From positions 1 to 33,764 of the forward strand of contig CAMZZN010000028.1 in assembly GCA_947345935.1 (NCBI GenBank): 33,764 bases of DNA. The letters run 5' to 3'. Source of the stretch: an uncultured Ruminococcus sp. (lineage in GTDB: Bacteria > Bacillota > Clostridia > Oscillospirales > Ruminococcaceae). The position numbers and the translations under genes are program-made. Shown one piece after another: positions 1 to 8,163 of this stretch; position 1 is the stretch's first letter; every line of letters starts with the position of its first letter. A model generated the notes under the pieces. That model made no database searches and was not told the DNA's origin. It saw only the letters and a list, made by a program, of their open reading frames with translations.

Positions 1-36
1 ACCCCTCGCTTACAAATGAAAATAAAAATATATCGC

Positions 37-72
37 AAAACCCGCTGCAATCTGTTTGCAGCGGGTTTTGTT
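37..72 (+). terminator. Rho-independent terminator of a gene left of the window
   Basis: A perfect 14-bp stem (37-50 pairs with 56-69) with a 5-nt loop ends in a T run. The stem begins with AAAA and ends with TTTT, so it could work in both directions. The gene it ends lies outside the window. Confidence 0.85.
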
Positions 73-296
73 GGATGCGAAAAAAAGATGTTTGCATTTT
101 CTTTGTCATATTTAAGATTATTTTAAGGATAATGGGTTATTATAAATACGAATCAAGAGGAAATCCCTCAAGATATCCTCCAATTCCCCGTCTGAATTTA
201 TTTTATCTGTATGCAGCCTGTACAAAAGTACAGGCGATTTTTCTATTTGAACAAGTTCTTATTTCTGGAAATCAGGCCTTACTATTTCCATTATTA
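73..296. other. Gene-free stretch with a second terminator-like hairpin
   Basis: The open frame at 75-314 has no ribosome site and runs through the hairpin at 216-235, so I do not regard it as a gene. Apart from that hairpin I see nothing here. A short non-coding transcript ending at the hairpin is possible, but I found no convincing promoter for one. Confidence 0.5.
216..242 (+). terminator. Second intergenic terminator
   Basis: GCCTGTAC (216-223) pairs perfectly with GTACAGGC (228-235) around an AAAA tetraloop and is followed by GATTTTTTCT. It may be a back-up terminator for the upstream gene, or the end of a short unannotated transcript. Confidence 0.7.
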
Positions 297-325
297 TTGA
301 CAGGTTATGAATAATAGTGTATAAT
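297..325 (+). promoter_or_regulatory. Vegetative promoter for the GDPD gene
   Basis: TTGACA (297-302), a 17-nt spacer and TATAAT (320-325) match the sigma-A consensus exactly. The start codon at 369 lies about 35 nt downstream of the expected transcription start. Confidence 0.85.
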
Positions 326-353
326 AAAAAATATGAATAATAGGGTATAATAA
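306..353 (+). repeat. Tandem 22-bp direct repeat over the -10 region
   Basis: Two 22-nt units (306-327 and 332-353) with a 26-nt period differ at a single base, and each contains TATAAT. Only the first has a -35 box at the right distance. The second may be an initial-transcribed-region duplicate or a weak alternative start. Confidence 0.8.
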
Positions 354-368
354 TGGTCTGGAGCGTTT

Positions 369-2177
369 ATGAAGAATTTTTTTAAATCTATGAAAACATT
401 TGTCAGGGCGATGCCTCATTTCCTGATGTTTGAATTTTTATATAAAATGCTGCTCATCGCTGTCGGAGCGCCTGTTCTGGCATTTGTGTTCAAGCTTACC
501 ATGTCTGCGTCCGGAATAGCATATCTTTCAGACGAAAGTATGCTTATCTATCTGAAAAGTCCTATAACGCTGATATTTATTGTGCTTGTGCTTTTCTGCG
601 CCGGATTTTTCGCTTTCGTGGAACTTACGGCTCTTGCAGCGTGCTTTTCGTGTGCCGGCCGCAGAGAACCGGTATCCGTCGGGGGAATGTTTAAGATAGG
701 CGTAAAAAGCTTCGGAAAGGCATTCAGGGGGAGCGGCAGTCTTAGGTTTCTGCTGTTCATGCTATTTATGCCCTTTGCGCAGTTTACGCTTTCATCGGGA
801 ACCTTTATCGCCCCGATAATGCCCATACTCAGACGCATTTTTCAGGACTTTGACAGCCGCATGGCGGTGATCGTGTATCTTGCGATCCAGGCTTTCATTA
901 TAATGCTGATCGTCGGAAGGAGCTACAGTCTGCATTATCTGGTGCTGACTGAAAAAAATTTTGGAGAGTGCAGTAAAAAAAGTCTTGAAAAAATAAAGCA
1001 TAAAAAGTTTCGCATGGCGTTTCAGTTCCTGCTGTGGACTCTGGTTATACTTTGCGTCATTGCAGCAGCTACTTTCGGTATGAGTTTTCTTATAGTATAC
1101 ATTATAAAGGGCTTTACGCTGCCGGGCAAGGCGTTCAGAACCGCACTCCGTGTACTCGTTTATACGGTAAGGGTATTTGGAGCGGTGTCTGCATTTTTCT
1201 CCGCACCGGCTATCATGTGCTGGCTTACAGGCAAGTTTATGGCTGACCTTGACGACGATGAGGAAGTCGTTACGCCTGACTGCCGCAGACTCGTTAAGCA
1301 AAAAAAGAAAAACGCAGTAATTATCGCAGTACTGTCCGTTGTCTGCGTAGGTCTTAACATCTATTATTTTGTCGGGGTTTACAGGGGAAATATCAAGATA
1401 GACGCAAGTATCCGCAGTACGCAGGTCAGTGCGCACAGAGGATTTTCCCATGATGCGCCGGAAAATACGAAATATGCTTTTGAAGCCGCAATAGACTGCA
1501 ATGCAGATTATATCGAGCTTGACGTGCAGCTGACAAAAGATGAACAGCTTGTAGTTATTCACGACGATACTCTGAACCGCACTACGAACGGAAAGGGACG
1601 TGTCAATAAGTATACTTACGAGGAACTTCGAGGTCTGTCAGCCGGAGCCTGGTTCGGCAGCGAGTACGAGGATGCCGAAATAATGCTGCTGTCAGATGTG
1701 CTTGAACTTGTGGATAAAAGATGTATGCTGAATATAGAGATCAAGGATATCGGTGATGTAAACGTTGCCGCTGACAAAACCGTCGAGCTTGTAAAGGAGT
1801 ACGGATATACGAAATCCTGCTATATCACGTCGTTTTCATATAAGGCTCTCCAGAGAGTGAAATCACGTGAGCCAAAAATAAAAACCGCTCTTATAGCCAA
1901 TCTCGCCGCTACGGTAAGATATTCGCAGCTTACCGATATCGACGCCGTGAGCATGAATTATCTTTTTGTCAATAAAAGTGTTGTTGAAGCGGCGCACCAG
2001 AACGGAAAGCTCATCTTTGTGTGGACTGTTGACCGGAAAGACGATATCCGCAATATGCTGACACTGGGCGTGGATAATATTATAACAAACCGTCCAGATC
2101 TTGCAAAGGAGATAGTGAATTCAGACAAGGTGGGCGAAGTGACGCTTACGCTGCTTGAAAAAATTTTCGGAAGCTAA
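369..2177 (+). CDS. Membrane-anchored glycerophosphodiester phosphodiesterase
   Basis: The 602-aa protein has two parts. Residues 1 to about 345 hold several hydrophobic segments separated by short charged loops, like the membrane domain found N-terminal to some bacterial GDPDs. Residues 355-590 are a GDPD TIM barrel: HRG with H356, PENT, the metal-binding pair E383/D385 in IELD, and H398 in HDDTLNRTTNG. The family hydrolyses glycerophosphodiesters to glycerol-3-phosphate and an alcohol. The membrane part suggests action on lipid head groups or lipoteichoic acid-type polymers at the membrane, which is inference. ATG at 369 follows GGAG and a consensus promoter. The gene seems to be transcribed alone, since the next gene has its own promoter. 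Confidence 0.88.
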   Translation: MKNFFKSMKTFVRAMPHFLMFEFLYKMLLIAVGAPVLAFVFKLTMSASGIAYLSDESMLIYLKSPITLIFIVLVLFCAGFFAFVELTALAACFSCAGRREPVSVGGMFKIGVKSFGKAFRGSGSLRFLLFMLFMPFAQFTLSSGTFIAPIMPILRRIFQDFDSRMAVIVYLAIQAFIIMLIVGRSYSLHYLVLTEKNFGECSKKSLEKIKHKKFRMAFQFLLWTLVILCVIAAATFGMSFLIVYIIKGFTLPGKAFRTALRVLVYTVRVFGAVSAFFSAPAIMCWLTGKFMADLDDDEEVVTPDCRRLVKQKKKNAVIIAVLSVVCVGLNIYYFVGVYRGNIKIDASIRSTQVSAHRGFSHDAPENTKYAFEAAIDCNADYIELDVQLTKDEQLVVIHDDTLNRTTNGKGRVNKYTYEELRGLSAGAWFGSEYEDAEIMLLSDVLELVDKRCMLNIEIKDIGDVNVAADKTVELVKEYGYTKSCYITSFSYKALQRVKSREPKIKTALIANLAATVRYSQLTDIDAVSMNYLFVNKSVVEAAHQNGKLIFVWTVDRKDDIRNMLTLGVDNIITNRPDLAKEIVNSDKVGEVTLTLLEKIFGS

Positions 2178-2287
2178 TGTTTATATATACCGTTAAGAGG
2201 CAAAACTAAAAATATACTAAATGCTGTTGCGTTATTAGTATATAATGTTTCCCCAGCAGCTACGCATAAAAATAGTCCGGAAACAGC

Positions 2288-2316
2288 TTGACAAATTTTG
2301 TCAGTATGGGTATAAT
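2288..2316 (+). promoter_or_regulatory. Promoter of the first cyclophilin-like gene
   Basis: TTGACA (2288-2293), a 17-nt spacer and TATAAT (2311-2316), followed by an AAAGAGGT ribosome site before ATG at 2348. The upstream gap from 2178 shows no clear terminator. Confidence 0.85.
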
Positions 2317-2347
2317 TGAATAAGAATACATTTAAAGAGGTATAAAT

Positions 2348-3154
2348 ATGAACGAAGGAAAAAGACTGCTAAAGGTTATTCTTATTCTTACACTTGTCAT
2401 GGGAGGACTTACGATAGGGCTTCTGTATGCGGAAGGTCAGCGTGTAAGGAACGATACTTATATCACTGTTGATCCTGGTACAATGAAGCTTATCCAGCTT
2501 GAAGAACCGAAGAACGGAGACCCCATAGCCATAATCGACACTACAGAGGGTGAGATACGAATTGTTCTCTACCCGGAACAGTCCCCGGAGGCCGTCAAAA
2601 ACTTCACAAAGCTTGCAAACGACGGCTACTATGACAACACATATATTTTTGAATCACGTGAGGGAACATACTGCGGCGGCGGTACTCCGGCAAAGAACGG
2701 GTCTGTCGGCAAGGGGACGAACGAGCGTATAAAGCGTGAACTTCATCAGGATCTGTGGCCGTTCAGAGGAGCTGTGTGCATGGTGCAGACCGACTATGTC
2801 CGTACGTTCAAGCAGAAGGTTCTGGGCGGCGGAACTTACTATAATGGCAGCCGTTTCTATATTCTCAATTCTATTGATTTTACCGACGATATTATCAGCG
2901 ATCTTAGAGAAAATTCCGTCAGTCAGGAGCTTGCAGACGCTTTTGTGGAAAAGGGAGGAATACCTAATTTTTCACAGCAGATGACGATTATCGGTCAGAC
3001 GTACGAGGGATTCGACGTTATTGAAAGACTTTCTTCCCTGGAGGGCAAGAAAACAGGAAAATTCTTTACTCCCACAGAAGATGTAATGATAAAGTCTGTA
3101 ACAATAAGCGCATATACCGACGAAAGCGGCGGAAGCCTGACTGAGAAAAAATAG
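2348..3154 (+). CDS. Membrane-anchored cyclophilin-like protein, degenerate catalytic site
   Basis: The 268-aa protein begins with a short charged stretch and one hydrophobic segment (about residues 8-27), so it is probably a signal anchor with the rest outside the cell. A cyclophilin fold follows: IAIIDTTEGEIRIVLYPEQSPEAVKNF, FTKLANDGYYDNT and a C-terminal FDVIERLSSLEGK element. Where active cyclophilins have FHR..PGFM.QGGD, this protein has FESREGTYCGGGT, so the catalytic Arg and the Gln are missing. NGSQF is changed to NGSRF. Prolyl isomerase activity is therefore doubtful, and it may act as a chaperone or binding domain. A canonical cyclophilin lipoprotein lies just downstream under its own promoter. 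Confidence 0.8.
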   Translation: MNEGKRLLKVILILTLVMGGLTIGLLYAEGQRVRNDTYITVDPGTMKLIQLEEPKNGDPIAIIDTTEGEIRIVLYPEQSPEAVKNFTKLANDGYYDNTYIFESREGTYCGGGTPAKNGSVGKGTNERIKRELHQDLWPFRGAVCMVQTDYVRTFKQKVLGGGTYYNGSRFYILNSIDFTDDIISDLRENSVSQELADAFVEKGGIPNFSQQMTIIGQTYEGFDVIERLSSLEGKKTGKFFTPTEDVMIKSVTISAYTDESGGSLTEKK

Positions 3155-3225
3155 TCACGCTTTACGAATATTGCTGCTGTTTCATAAGCAGTTTGACCGT
3201 TTCTTACAAATTTAAGCGGAAACTA

Positions 3226-3254
3226 TTTACAAAATGGAATTTTTGTAGTATAAT
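3226..3254 (+). promoter_or_regulatory. Promoter of the cyclophilin lipoprotein gene
   Basis: TTTACA (3226-3231), a 17-nt spacer and TATAAT (3249-3254). The leader of about 55 nt ends in AAGGAG before ATG at 3314. Confidence 0.8.
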
Positions 3255-3313
3255 AAACAGGTTGAGGCATTATACAGCCTGTACGATTTATGTTTCACGT
3301 AGAAAATTAAGGA

Positions 3314-4285
3314 GTGAAATTTATGTTCAGAAAGACATTAGCAGCTATTCTCTGTATGGTTATGGCGTCTGCTGCCATGACATCCTGCGGCAAGCACCTT
3401 GAGGTGGACGACGACAGCAAAGATACGTCGGTTTCAGACAATCAGTCTCCTGAAGATACCACAGCGCCGGCAGGAGGCAAGCAAGAATCCACAACCGGCG
3501 ATAGTTCCGGCATTACGGAGGATAAAAACATAGATCTCTCAAGATTTGCCGGCAGATCGGTGCCGGATATTGATACCGAAAAATCAGATGTTAAGAATTT
3601 TACTGCTCCCGAAGTGGGAGACGATATAATCATTATGAAGTTCAAGGGCTACGACGGTGAAGTCAAGATCAGACTTTTCCCGGAATACGCCGAGCTTGGC
3701 GTTGAAAATTTTGTCGGTCTTGCGGAAAAGGGCTATTACGACGGTCTGACCATGCACAGGATCGTGGCTGATTTCATGATACAAGGCGGCGATCCCCTTG
3801 GAACGGGCACAGGCGGCGAATCGCTCTGGGGCGAAAAGTTTGACGGCGGCACTTCTGATAAGCTTACCCATGCTGCAGGTACGATCGCATATGCAAACAG
3901 CGGCGCAACGTCAACGAACGGCAGCCAGTTCTATATCGTAACTGGAGAAACATACGGCGACGATTATCTGGAGATGCTGGAAAGCAAAGGCTATTCTTTC
4001 TCCGATGATATAAAGAAAATACTTTCGGCGGCAGGCGGAGCTCCGTGGCTTGACGGAGGGTATACAGTTTTCGGACAGGTATACCAGGGTCTTGACATTA
4101 TATTTGCAATACAGGACGTTGAAGTATATCAGGGGAACGCTATGAATCCGGAGGTAAGTACTCCAGTTGAACCGGTTGTTATTGAATACGTAAAGGTTGG
4201 AAAATATGAGGGCGAGGATCTAAAATGGTTCATTGCCGACTATATGGGAGAAGGCGCTCCCAAAGCAGATAAAGATACAGATTAA
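3314..4285 (+). CDS. Peptidyl-prolyl cis-trans isomerase, cyclophilin-type lipoprotein
   Basis: The 323-aa protein has a lipoprotein signal peptide: MFRK, a hydrophobic core, then a lipobox ending in MTSC at about residue 24. A Ser/Thr/Asp/Pro-rich linker to about residue 90 is followed by a canonical cyclophilin domain with MHRIVADFMIQGGDP, GTGTGG, AGTIAYANSG and NGSQFYIVTG, which keeps the catalytic Arg and Gln. It is probably tethered outside the membrane and assists folding of secreted proteins. An insertion between NGSQF and the last strand (about residues 215-250) is longer than in minimal cyclophilins. murA follows after 57 nt with no strong terminator, so the two may be co-transcribed. 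Confidence 0.9.
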   Translation: MKFMFRKTLAAILCMVMASAAMTSCGKHLEVDDDSKDTSVSDNQSPEDTTAPAGGKQESTTGDSSGITEDKNIDLSRFAGRSVPDIDTEKSDVKNFTAPEVGDDIIIMKFKGYDGEVKIRLFPEYAELGVENFVGLAEKGYYDGLTMHRIVADFMIQGGDPLGTGTGGESLWGEKFDGGTSDKLTHAAGTIAYANSGATSTNGSQFYIVTGETYGDDYLEMLESKGYSFSDDIKKILSAAGGAPWLDGGYTVFGQVYQGLDIIFAIQDVEVYQGNAMNPEVSTPVEPVVIEYVKVGKYEGEDLKWFIADYMGEGAPKADKDTD

Positions 4286-4342
4286 CAGAACAAAAAGAAA
4301 AGAAGCGGGACAAAGCTCCCGGCAATTAAGGAGAGAATCTAA

Positions 4343-5641
4343 TTGGATAAGTTTGTTATAAAGGGCGGCAGGCGCCTGACCGGCAGAGTTGCCATAAGCG
4401 GTGCAAAAAATGCTGCGGTAGCTATTCTTCCGGCTGTTATTCTGTCTGACGAGCCTTGTATCATTGAAAACGTTCCCAATATCAGCGATGTCAATATCAG
4501 TTTGAGGATCCTTAAAGAAATGGGTGCGTCGGTCAGAAGTCTGGGTAAGGACGTCTACGAAATAGACCCGACCGGCATAGACAAGGTCTGCGTGCCTTAT
4601 GAGACGGCAAGAAAGATGCGTGCTTCCTATTATTTTCTGGGGGCTTTGTTAGGAAAGTTCAACAGAGCAAGGGTTTCCATGCCGGGCGGCTGTCCCCTTG
4701 GAGACCGTCCTATCGATCAGCATCTCAAGGCGTTTTCCGCACTGGGAGCCGAGTATACCCTCAGTCAGGGAATGATAGACCTGAGAGCAGACAGTCTCAG
4801 GGGAAATCAGATCTTCTTTGACGTAGTTACTGTGGGTGCAACAATGAACGCCATGCTTGCCGCTGTGAAGTCAGAGGGACTTACAATTATTGAAAATGCT
4901 GCAAAAGAACCCCATATCGTTGATCTGGCAAACTTTCTCAACTCCATGGGAGCAAATATCATGGGCGCAGGAACCGACGTTATAAAGATCAGGGGCGTAA
5001 ATCGGCTTCATGGAACTACTTATTCCGTTATTCCCGATCAGATAGAAGCAGGAACGTTCATGATCGCTGCCGCCGCTACAAAGGGCGACATTATCGTGGA
5101 GAATATTATTCCCAAACATCTGGAATCCATTACGAAAAAGCTGGAGAAGATAGGCGTTAATATAGAGCAGTATGACGATAGTCTGAGAGTCTGGGTGGAC
5201 GGTCCGCTTGTAAAGGCTAATGTAAAGACTACGCCGCATCCCGGTTTCCCGACGGATATGCAGCCTCAGATCGCTGCTCTCCTTATTCTTGCAGAGGGAA
5301 CAAGTATTATTACCGAGGGCGTCTGGGAACAGCGTTTCCGTTATGTGGACGAGCTCAGACGAATGGGAGCCGATATCACAGTAAACGGCAAGGTGGCTCT
5401 TATCGAGGGCACAGGAAAGCTTATGGGAGCTCCGGTTAAGGCGTGCGATTTAAGAGCCGGCGCAGCTCTTATTATAGCCGGTCTTGCGGCAAGCGGAATC
5501 ACCGAGATAGAGGATATTTATCATATCGAAAGAGGTTACGACTGCATGGAGGGCAAACTCCGTGGTCTTGGCGCAGATATAGAAAAGATAAGCGTTCCGG
5601 ATAAAATACCGGAACAGAAGAATGTCCGCTCGGCTGTATAA
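4343..5641 (+). CDS. murA: UDP-N-acetylglucosamine 1-carboxyvinyltransferase (MurA)
   Basis: The 432-aa protein transfers enolpyruvate from PEP to UDP-GlcNAc, the first committed step of peptidoglycan synthesis in the cytoplasm, and belongs to the fosfomycin-target family. The start is TTG at 4343, eight to ten bases after AAGGAG, and the N-terminus MDKFVIKGGRRLTGRVAISGAKNA.. fits the family. The catalytic cysteine is C117 in PGGCPLGDRPIDQH, and the C-terminal region has RAGAALIIAGLAA. The length is normal. Low-GC Gram-positives often carry two murA genes; the sequence here cannot say which one this is. The gene is followed by a structured repeat that also supplies a strong hairpin terminator. 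Confidence 0.95.
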   Translation: MDKFVIKGGRRLTGRVAISGAKNAAVAILPAVILSDEPCIIENVPNISDVNISLRILKEMGASVRSLGKDVYEIDPTGIDKVCVPYETARKMRASYYFLGALLGKFNRARVSMPGGCPLGDRPIDQHLKAFSALGAEYTLSQGMIDLRADSLRGNQIFFDVVTVGATMNAMLAAVKSEGLTIIENAAKEPHIVDLANFLNSMGANIMGAGTDVIKIRGVNRLHGTTYSVIPDQIEAGTFMIAAAATKGDIIVENIIPKHLESITKKLEKIGVNIEQYDDSLRVWVDGPLVKANVKTTPHPGFPTDMQPQIAALLILAEGTSIITEGVWEQRFRYVDELRRMGADITVNGKVALIEGTGKLMGAPVKACDLRAGAALIIAGLAASGITEIEDIYHIERGYDCMEGKLRGLGADIEKISVPDKIPEQKNVRSAV

Positions 5642-5690
5642 AGAGAAATTTTTACCACGCAACAGCATTTATTTCTATTTATGTTTATAG

Positions 5691-5800
5691 AGGGGGACTC
5701 TGTCCCCCTACCCCCCTGCCAAAGGGAAGTACATTCCCTTTGGAAACCCATTATTAATTCTTAAAAACCCCCACAAGGGGGTTTTTAAGAATTAGAGTGA
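5691..5800 (+). repeat. Structured intergenic repeat, copy A (three hairpins)
   Basis: Hairpin 1 is AGGGGGAC/GTCCCCCT (5691-5698 with 5702-5709). Hairpin 2 is CCAAAGGGAA/TTCCCTTTGG (5719-5728 with 5734-5743). A constant segment AAACCCATTATTAATT follows. Hairpin 3 is a perfect 17-bp stem (5756-5772 with 5777-5793), and the element ends in TTAGAGTGA. The same order, with the same constant segments but different paired stem sequences, recurs inverted at 24279-24397. The element contains no coding region. Confidence 0.85.
5756..5793. terminator. Strong bidirectional hairpin after murA
   Basis: A perfect 17-bp stem closes on an ACAA loop, with a GC-rich top (CCCCC/GGGGG) and TTTTT in the 3' arm. 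It is hairpin 3 of the repeat and probably also ends the murA transcript. Confidence 0.7.
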
Positions 5801-5908
5801 TTGCCAAACAGAAAGTATTTCTTTTAACAGGAATTTAAAGAAACAAAATCTCTTCTATAGTCATAATAAAATTAAAAGCTATTGCTATGTCTTTTTTGCA
5901 AAAAACAC

Positions 5909-5937
5909 TTGACAAATCTGTGAGAGTGTGATATTAT
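5909..5937 (+). promoter_or_regulatory. Promoter of the thrS T-box leader
   Basis: TTGACA (5909-5914), a 17-nt spacer and TATTAT (5932-5937). The segment 5801-5908 before it holds nothing recognisable. Confidence 0.85.
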
Positions 5938-5943
5938 CATAAT

Positions 5944-6180
5944 ATAATATGTAAAATCGTTGATGAGAAAGGCAGTTTCCAATGCTTTTTCAGAGAGCAG
6001 CCATCAGGTGCAAGGCTGCAAAGCAGGAAATGTGCACACCGTCTCTGAGTGCGTCCAATACACGCCGGCTGCTCCCGTTAAAGAGCCAATGAGATACAGA
6101 ACTTTCTGTGTGAATCAGGGTGGAATCACGGTTATTTATCGTCCCTTTAGCCTTATTATCGGCGTGAGGGGCGATTTTTG
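5944..6180 (+). ncRNA. T-box riboswitch, threonine-specific, upstream of thrS
   Basis: Stem I carries the family signature CAGAGAGC..CC at 5989-6002, and the returning strand TCTCTGAG starts at 6042. The base triplet before that strand, set off by one purine, is ACC (6038-6040), a threonine codon, which is the expected specifier. The T-box antiterminator sequence CAGGGTGGAATCACGG is at 6116-6131. A terminator hairpin (6138-6152 with 6161-6175, mostly paired) ends in TTTTT. In this family, uncharged tRNA-Thr binds specifier and T-box and prevents termination. The exact ends of the RNA are estimated. Confidence 0.93.
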
Positions 6181-6210
6181 TTTTATTATTTTAAAAAGGA
6201 GAAAACTATC

Positions 6211-8157
6211 ATGATAAGATTAACATTAAAAGACGGCAGCGTCCGTGAGATCGAGTCTGCACAGTCTGCCGCAGAGATCGTAAAGGGCATAGGCATGGGT
6301 CTGTACAAAGCTGCCTGCTGCGTAAAGATCAACGGCGAGGTAAAAGATCTTCGGACAACTATCGACGGCGACTGCCAGTTTGAAGTATGCACTTTTGATA
6401 CCATCGAGGGAAAAAAGACTTTCTGGCATACGGCTTCACATATTCTTGCACAGGCGGTAAAGCGTCTTTATCCGCAGGCTAAGCTGGCTATCGGACCGGC
6501 TATCGATAACGGTTTCTATTACGATTTCGACCTTGAAAAGCCTTTTACTCAGGACGAACTCAACAATATTGAGGCTGAAATGAAGAAGATCGTTAAGGAG
6601 GGGCTGCCTCTTGAACAGTTCGAGCTTTCTCCGGAGGAAGCCGTCGCTAAGCTTGAAGAAATGGACGAACCCTATAAGGTTGAACTTTGTCAGGAACACG
6701 CCGACAAAGGAGAGCCGATATCGTTCTATAAGCAGGGCGAATTTGTTGATCTCTGCGCCGGCCCTCACCTTATGACGACTGCTCCTGTAAAGGCTTTCAA
6801 GCTCCTTTCATGCACCGGCGCTTACTGGAGAGGTTCCGAGAAAAATAAGATGCTTTCACGTGTGTATGCCGTTGCTTACCCGAAAAACGCAGAACTTGAA
6901 GCAGACATCAAGCAGAGAGAAGAAGCAAAGCTCCGTGACCATAACAAGTTGGGCAGAGAGCTTGAGTATTTTACGACCGTTGACTGCATCGGTCAGGGAC
7001 TGCCTATAATTCTTCCCAAGGGTGCAAGAGTTATCCAGACCCTCCAGCGCTGGGTAGAGGATGTTGAACAGAAGCACGGATATCTTCTTACGAAAACACC
7101 TTATCTTGCCAAGAGGGAGCTTTATAAAATTTCAGGTCACTGGGATCACTACCTTGATGGAATGTTTATTCTTGGCGATCCTCATGACGAGACGAAGGAA
7201 TGCTTTGCGCTCCGCCCGATGACCTGCCCTTTCCAGTACCAGGTTTTCCTTAACAGACAGCGTTCGTACCGTGATCTGCCTATGCGTCTCGGCGAAACAT
7301 CCACGCTTTTCCGTAAGGAAGACTCCGGCGAAATGCACGGGCTTATCCGTGTAAGGCAGTTTACGATCTCCGAGGGACATCTTGTGCTCCGTCCCGATCA
7401 GCTTGAAGAGGAATTCAGAGACTGTCTTGAACTTGCCAAGTATATGCTCGGCACTGTAGGACTGCTTGAGGACTGTACTTTTAGATTCTCACAGTGGGAT
7501 CCGGCAAATCCCAAGAACAAGTATGAGGGTACTGCCGAGCAGTGGGAAGAAGCGCAGGCTGTAATGGCTAAGATACTCGATCATCTCGGCGTTGAATATG
7601 AGATCGGTATTGACGAGGCAGCTTTCTACGGTCCTAAGCTTGATATTCAGTACAAGAACGTTTACGGCAAGGAAGATACCCTTGTTACGATTCAGATAGA
7701 TATGCTTCTGGCTGAGAAATTCGGCATGGAATATATAGATGTTGACGGAACTAAAAAGCGTCCTTACATCATTCACCGTACGTCGCTGGGATGCTATGAG
7801 AGAACGCTTGCATACATGATCGAGAAATATGCAGGAGCTATGCCGCTGTGGATCGCTCCCGAACAGGTAAGGATCATTCCTGTTGCCGACCGTCATCTCG
7901 ACTATAGCCGTCAGGTGCTTGAAAAGCTTGAAGCTGCCGGAATCAGAGCTTCTATTGACGACAGGGCCGAAAAGGTGGGCTGGAAGATACGCAGCGCAAC
8001 GGTTGAAAAGCTTCCGATAATGCTGACTGTCGGAGATAAGGAGGCGGAAGAGGGAACGGTTTCCGTTCGTTCGAGACGAGAAGGCGATCTTGGCTCAATG
8101 ACGCAGAATGATCTGCTTGCTAAGCTTATCGACGATATTGCAAAGAAAGTCAGATAA
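6211..8157 (+). CDS. thrS: Threonine--tRNA ligase
   Basis: The 648-aa enzyme attaches threonine to tRNA-Thr. The domains in order are an N-terminal TGS domain (about 1-60), an editing domain with HTASH (H73, H77) and CAGPH (C182, H186), the class II catalytic core with GETSTLFRKEDSGEMHG and the zinc ligands C339, H390 and H522, and a C-terminal anticodon-binding domain (about 545-645). I chose ATG at 6211, eight bases after AAGGAG; an upstream in-frame ATG at 6178 lies inside the leader terminator and is not credible. The gene is controlled by the T-box just upstream. A kinase-like gene begins 6 nt after its stop. Confidence 0.97.
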   Translation: MIRLTLKDGSVREIESAQSAAEIVKGIGMGLYKAACCVKINGEVKDLRTTIDGDCQFEVCTFDTIEGKKTFWHTASHILAQAVKRLYPQAKLAIGPAIDNGFYYDFDLEKPFTQDELNNIEAEMKKIVKEGLPLEQFELSPEEAVAKLEEMDEPYKVELCQEHADKGEPISFYKQGEFVDLCAGPHLMTTAPVKAFKLLSCTGAYWRGSEKNKMLSRVYAVAYPKNAELEADIKQREEAKLRDHNKLGRELEYFTTVDCIGQGLPIILPKGARVIQTLQRWVEDVEQKHGYLLTKTPYLAKRELYKISGHWDHYLDGMFILGDPHDETKECFALRPMTCPFQYQVFLNRQRSYRDLPMRLGETSTLFRKEDSGEMHGLIRVRQFTISEGHLVLRPDQLEEEFRDCLELAKYMLGTVGLLEDCTFRFSQWDPANPKNKYEGTAEQWEEAQAVMAKILDHLGVEYEIGIDEAAFYGPKLDIQYKNVYGKEDTLVTIQIDMLLAEKFGMEYIDVDGTKKRPYIIHRTSLGCYERTLAYMIEKYAGAMPLWIAPEQVRIIPVADRHLDYSRQVLEKLEAAGIRASIDDRAEKVGWKIRSATVEKLPIMLTVGDKEAEEGTVSVRSRREGDLGSMTQNDLLAKLIDDIAKKVR

Positions 8158-8163
8158 CAGAAT

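Noticed and set aside
75..314. 79-codon open frame on the + strand near the left edge
   Set aside because: No ribosome site, no family resemblance, and it runs through a terminator hairpin at 216-235 and into the GDPD promoter.
792..1562. 256-codon open frame opposite the GDPD gene
   Set aside because: It is antisense to hydrophobic segments, gives a His/Lys-rich composition without motifs, and has no ribosome site.
5960..6214. 84-codon open frame upstream of thrS
   Set aside because: It lies entirely within the T-box leader; its bases are explained by stem I, the T-box motif and the terminator.
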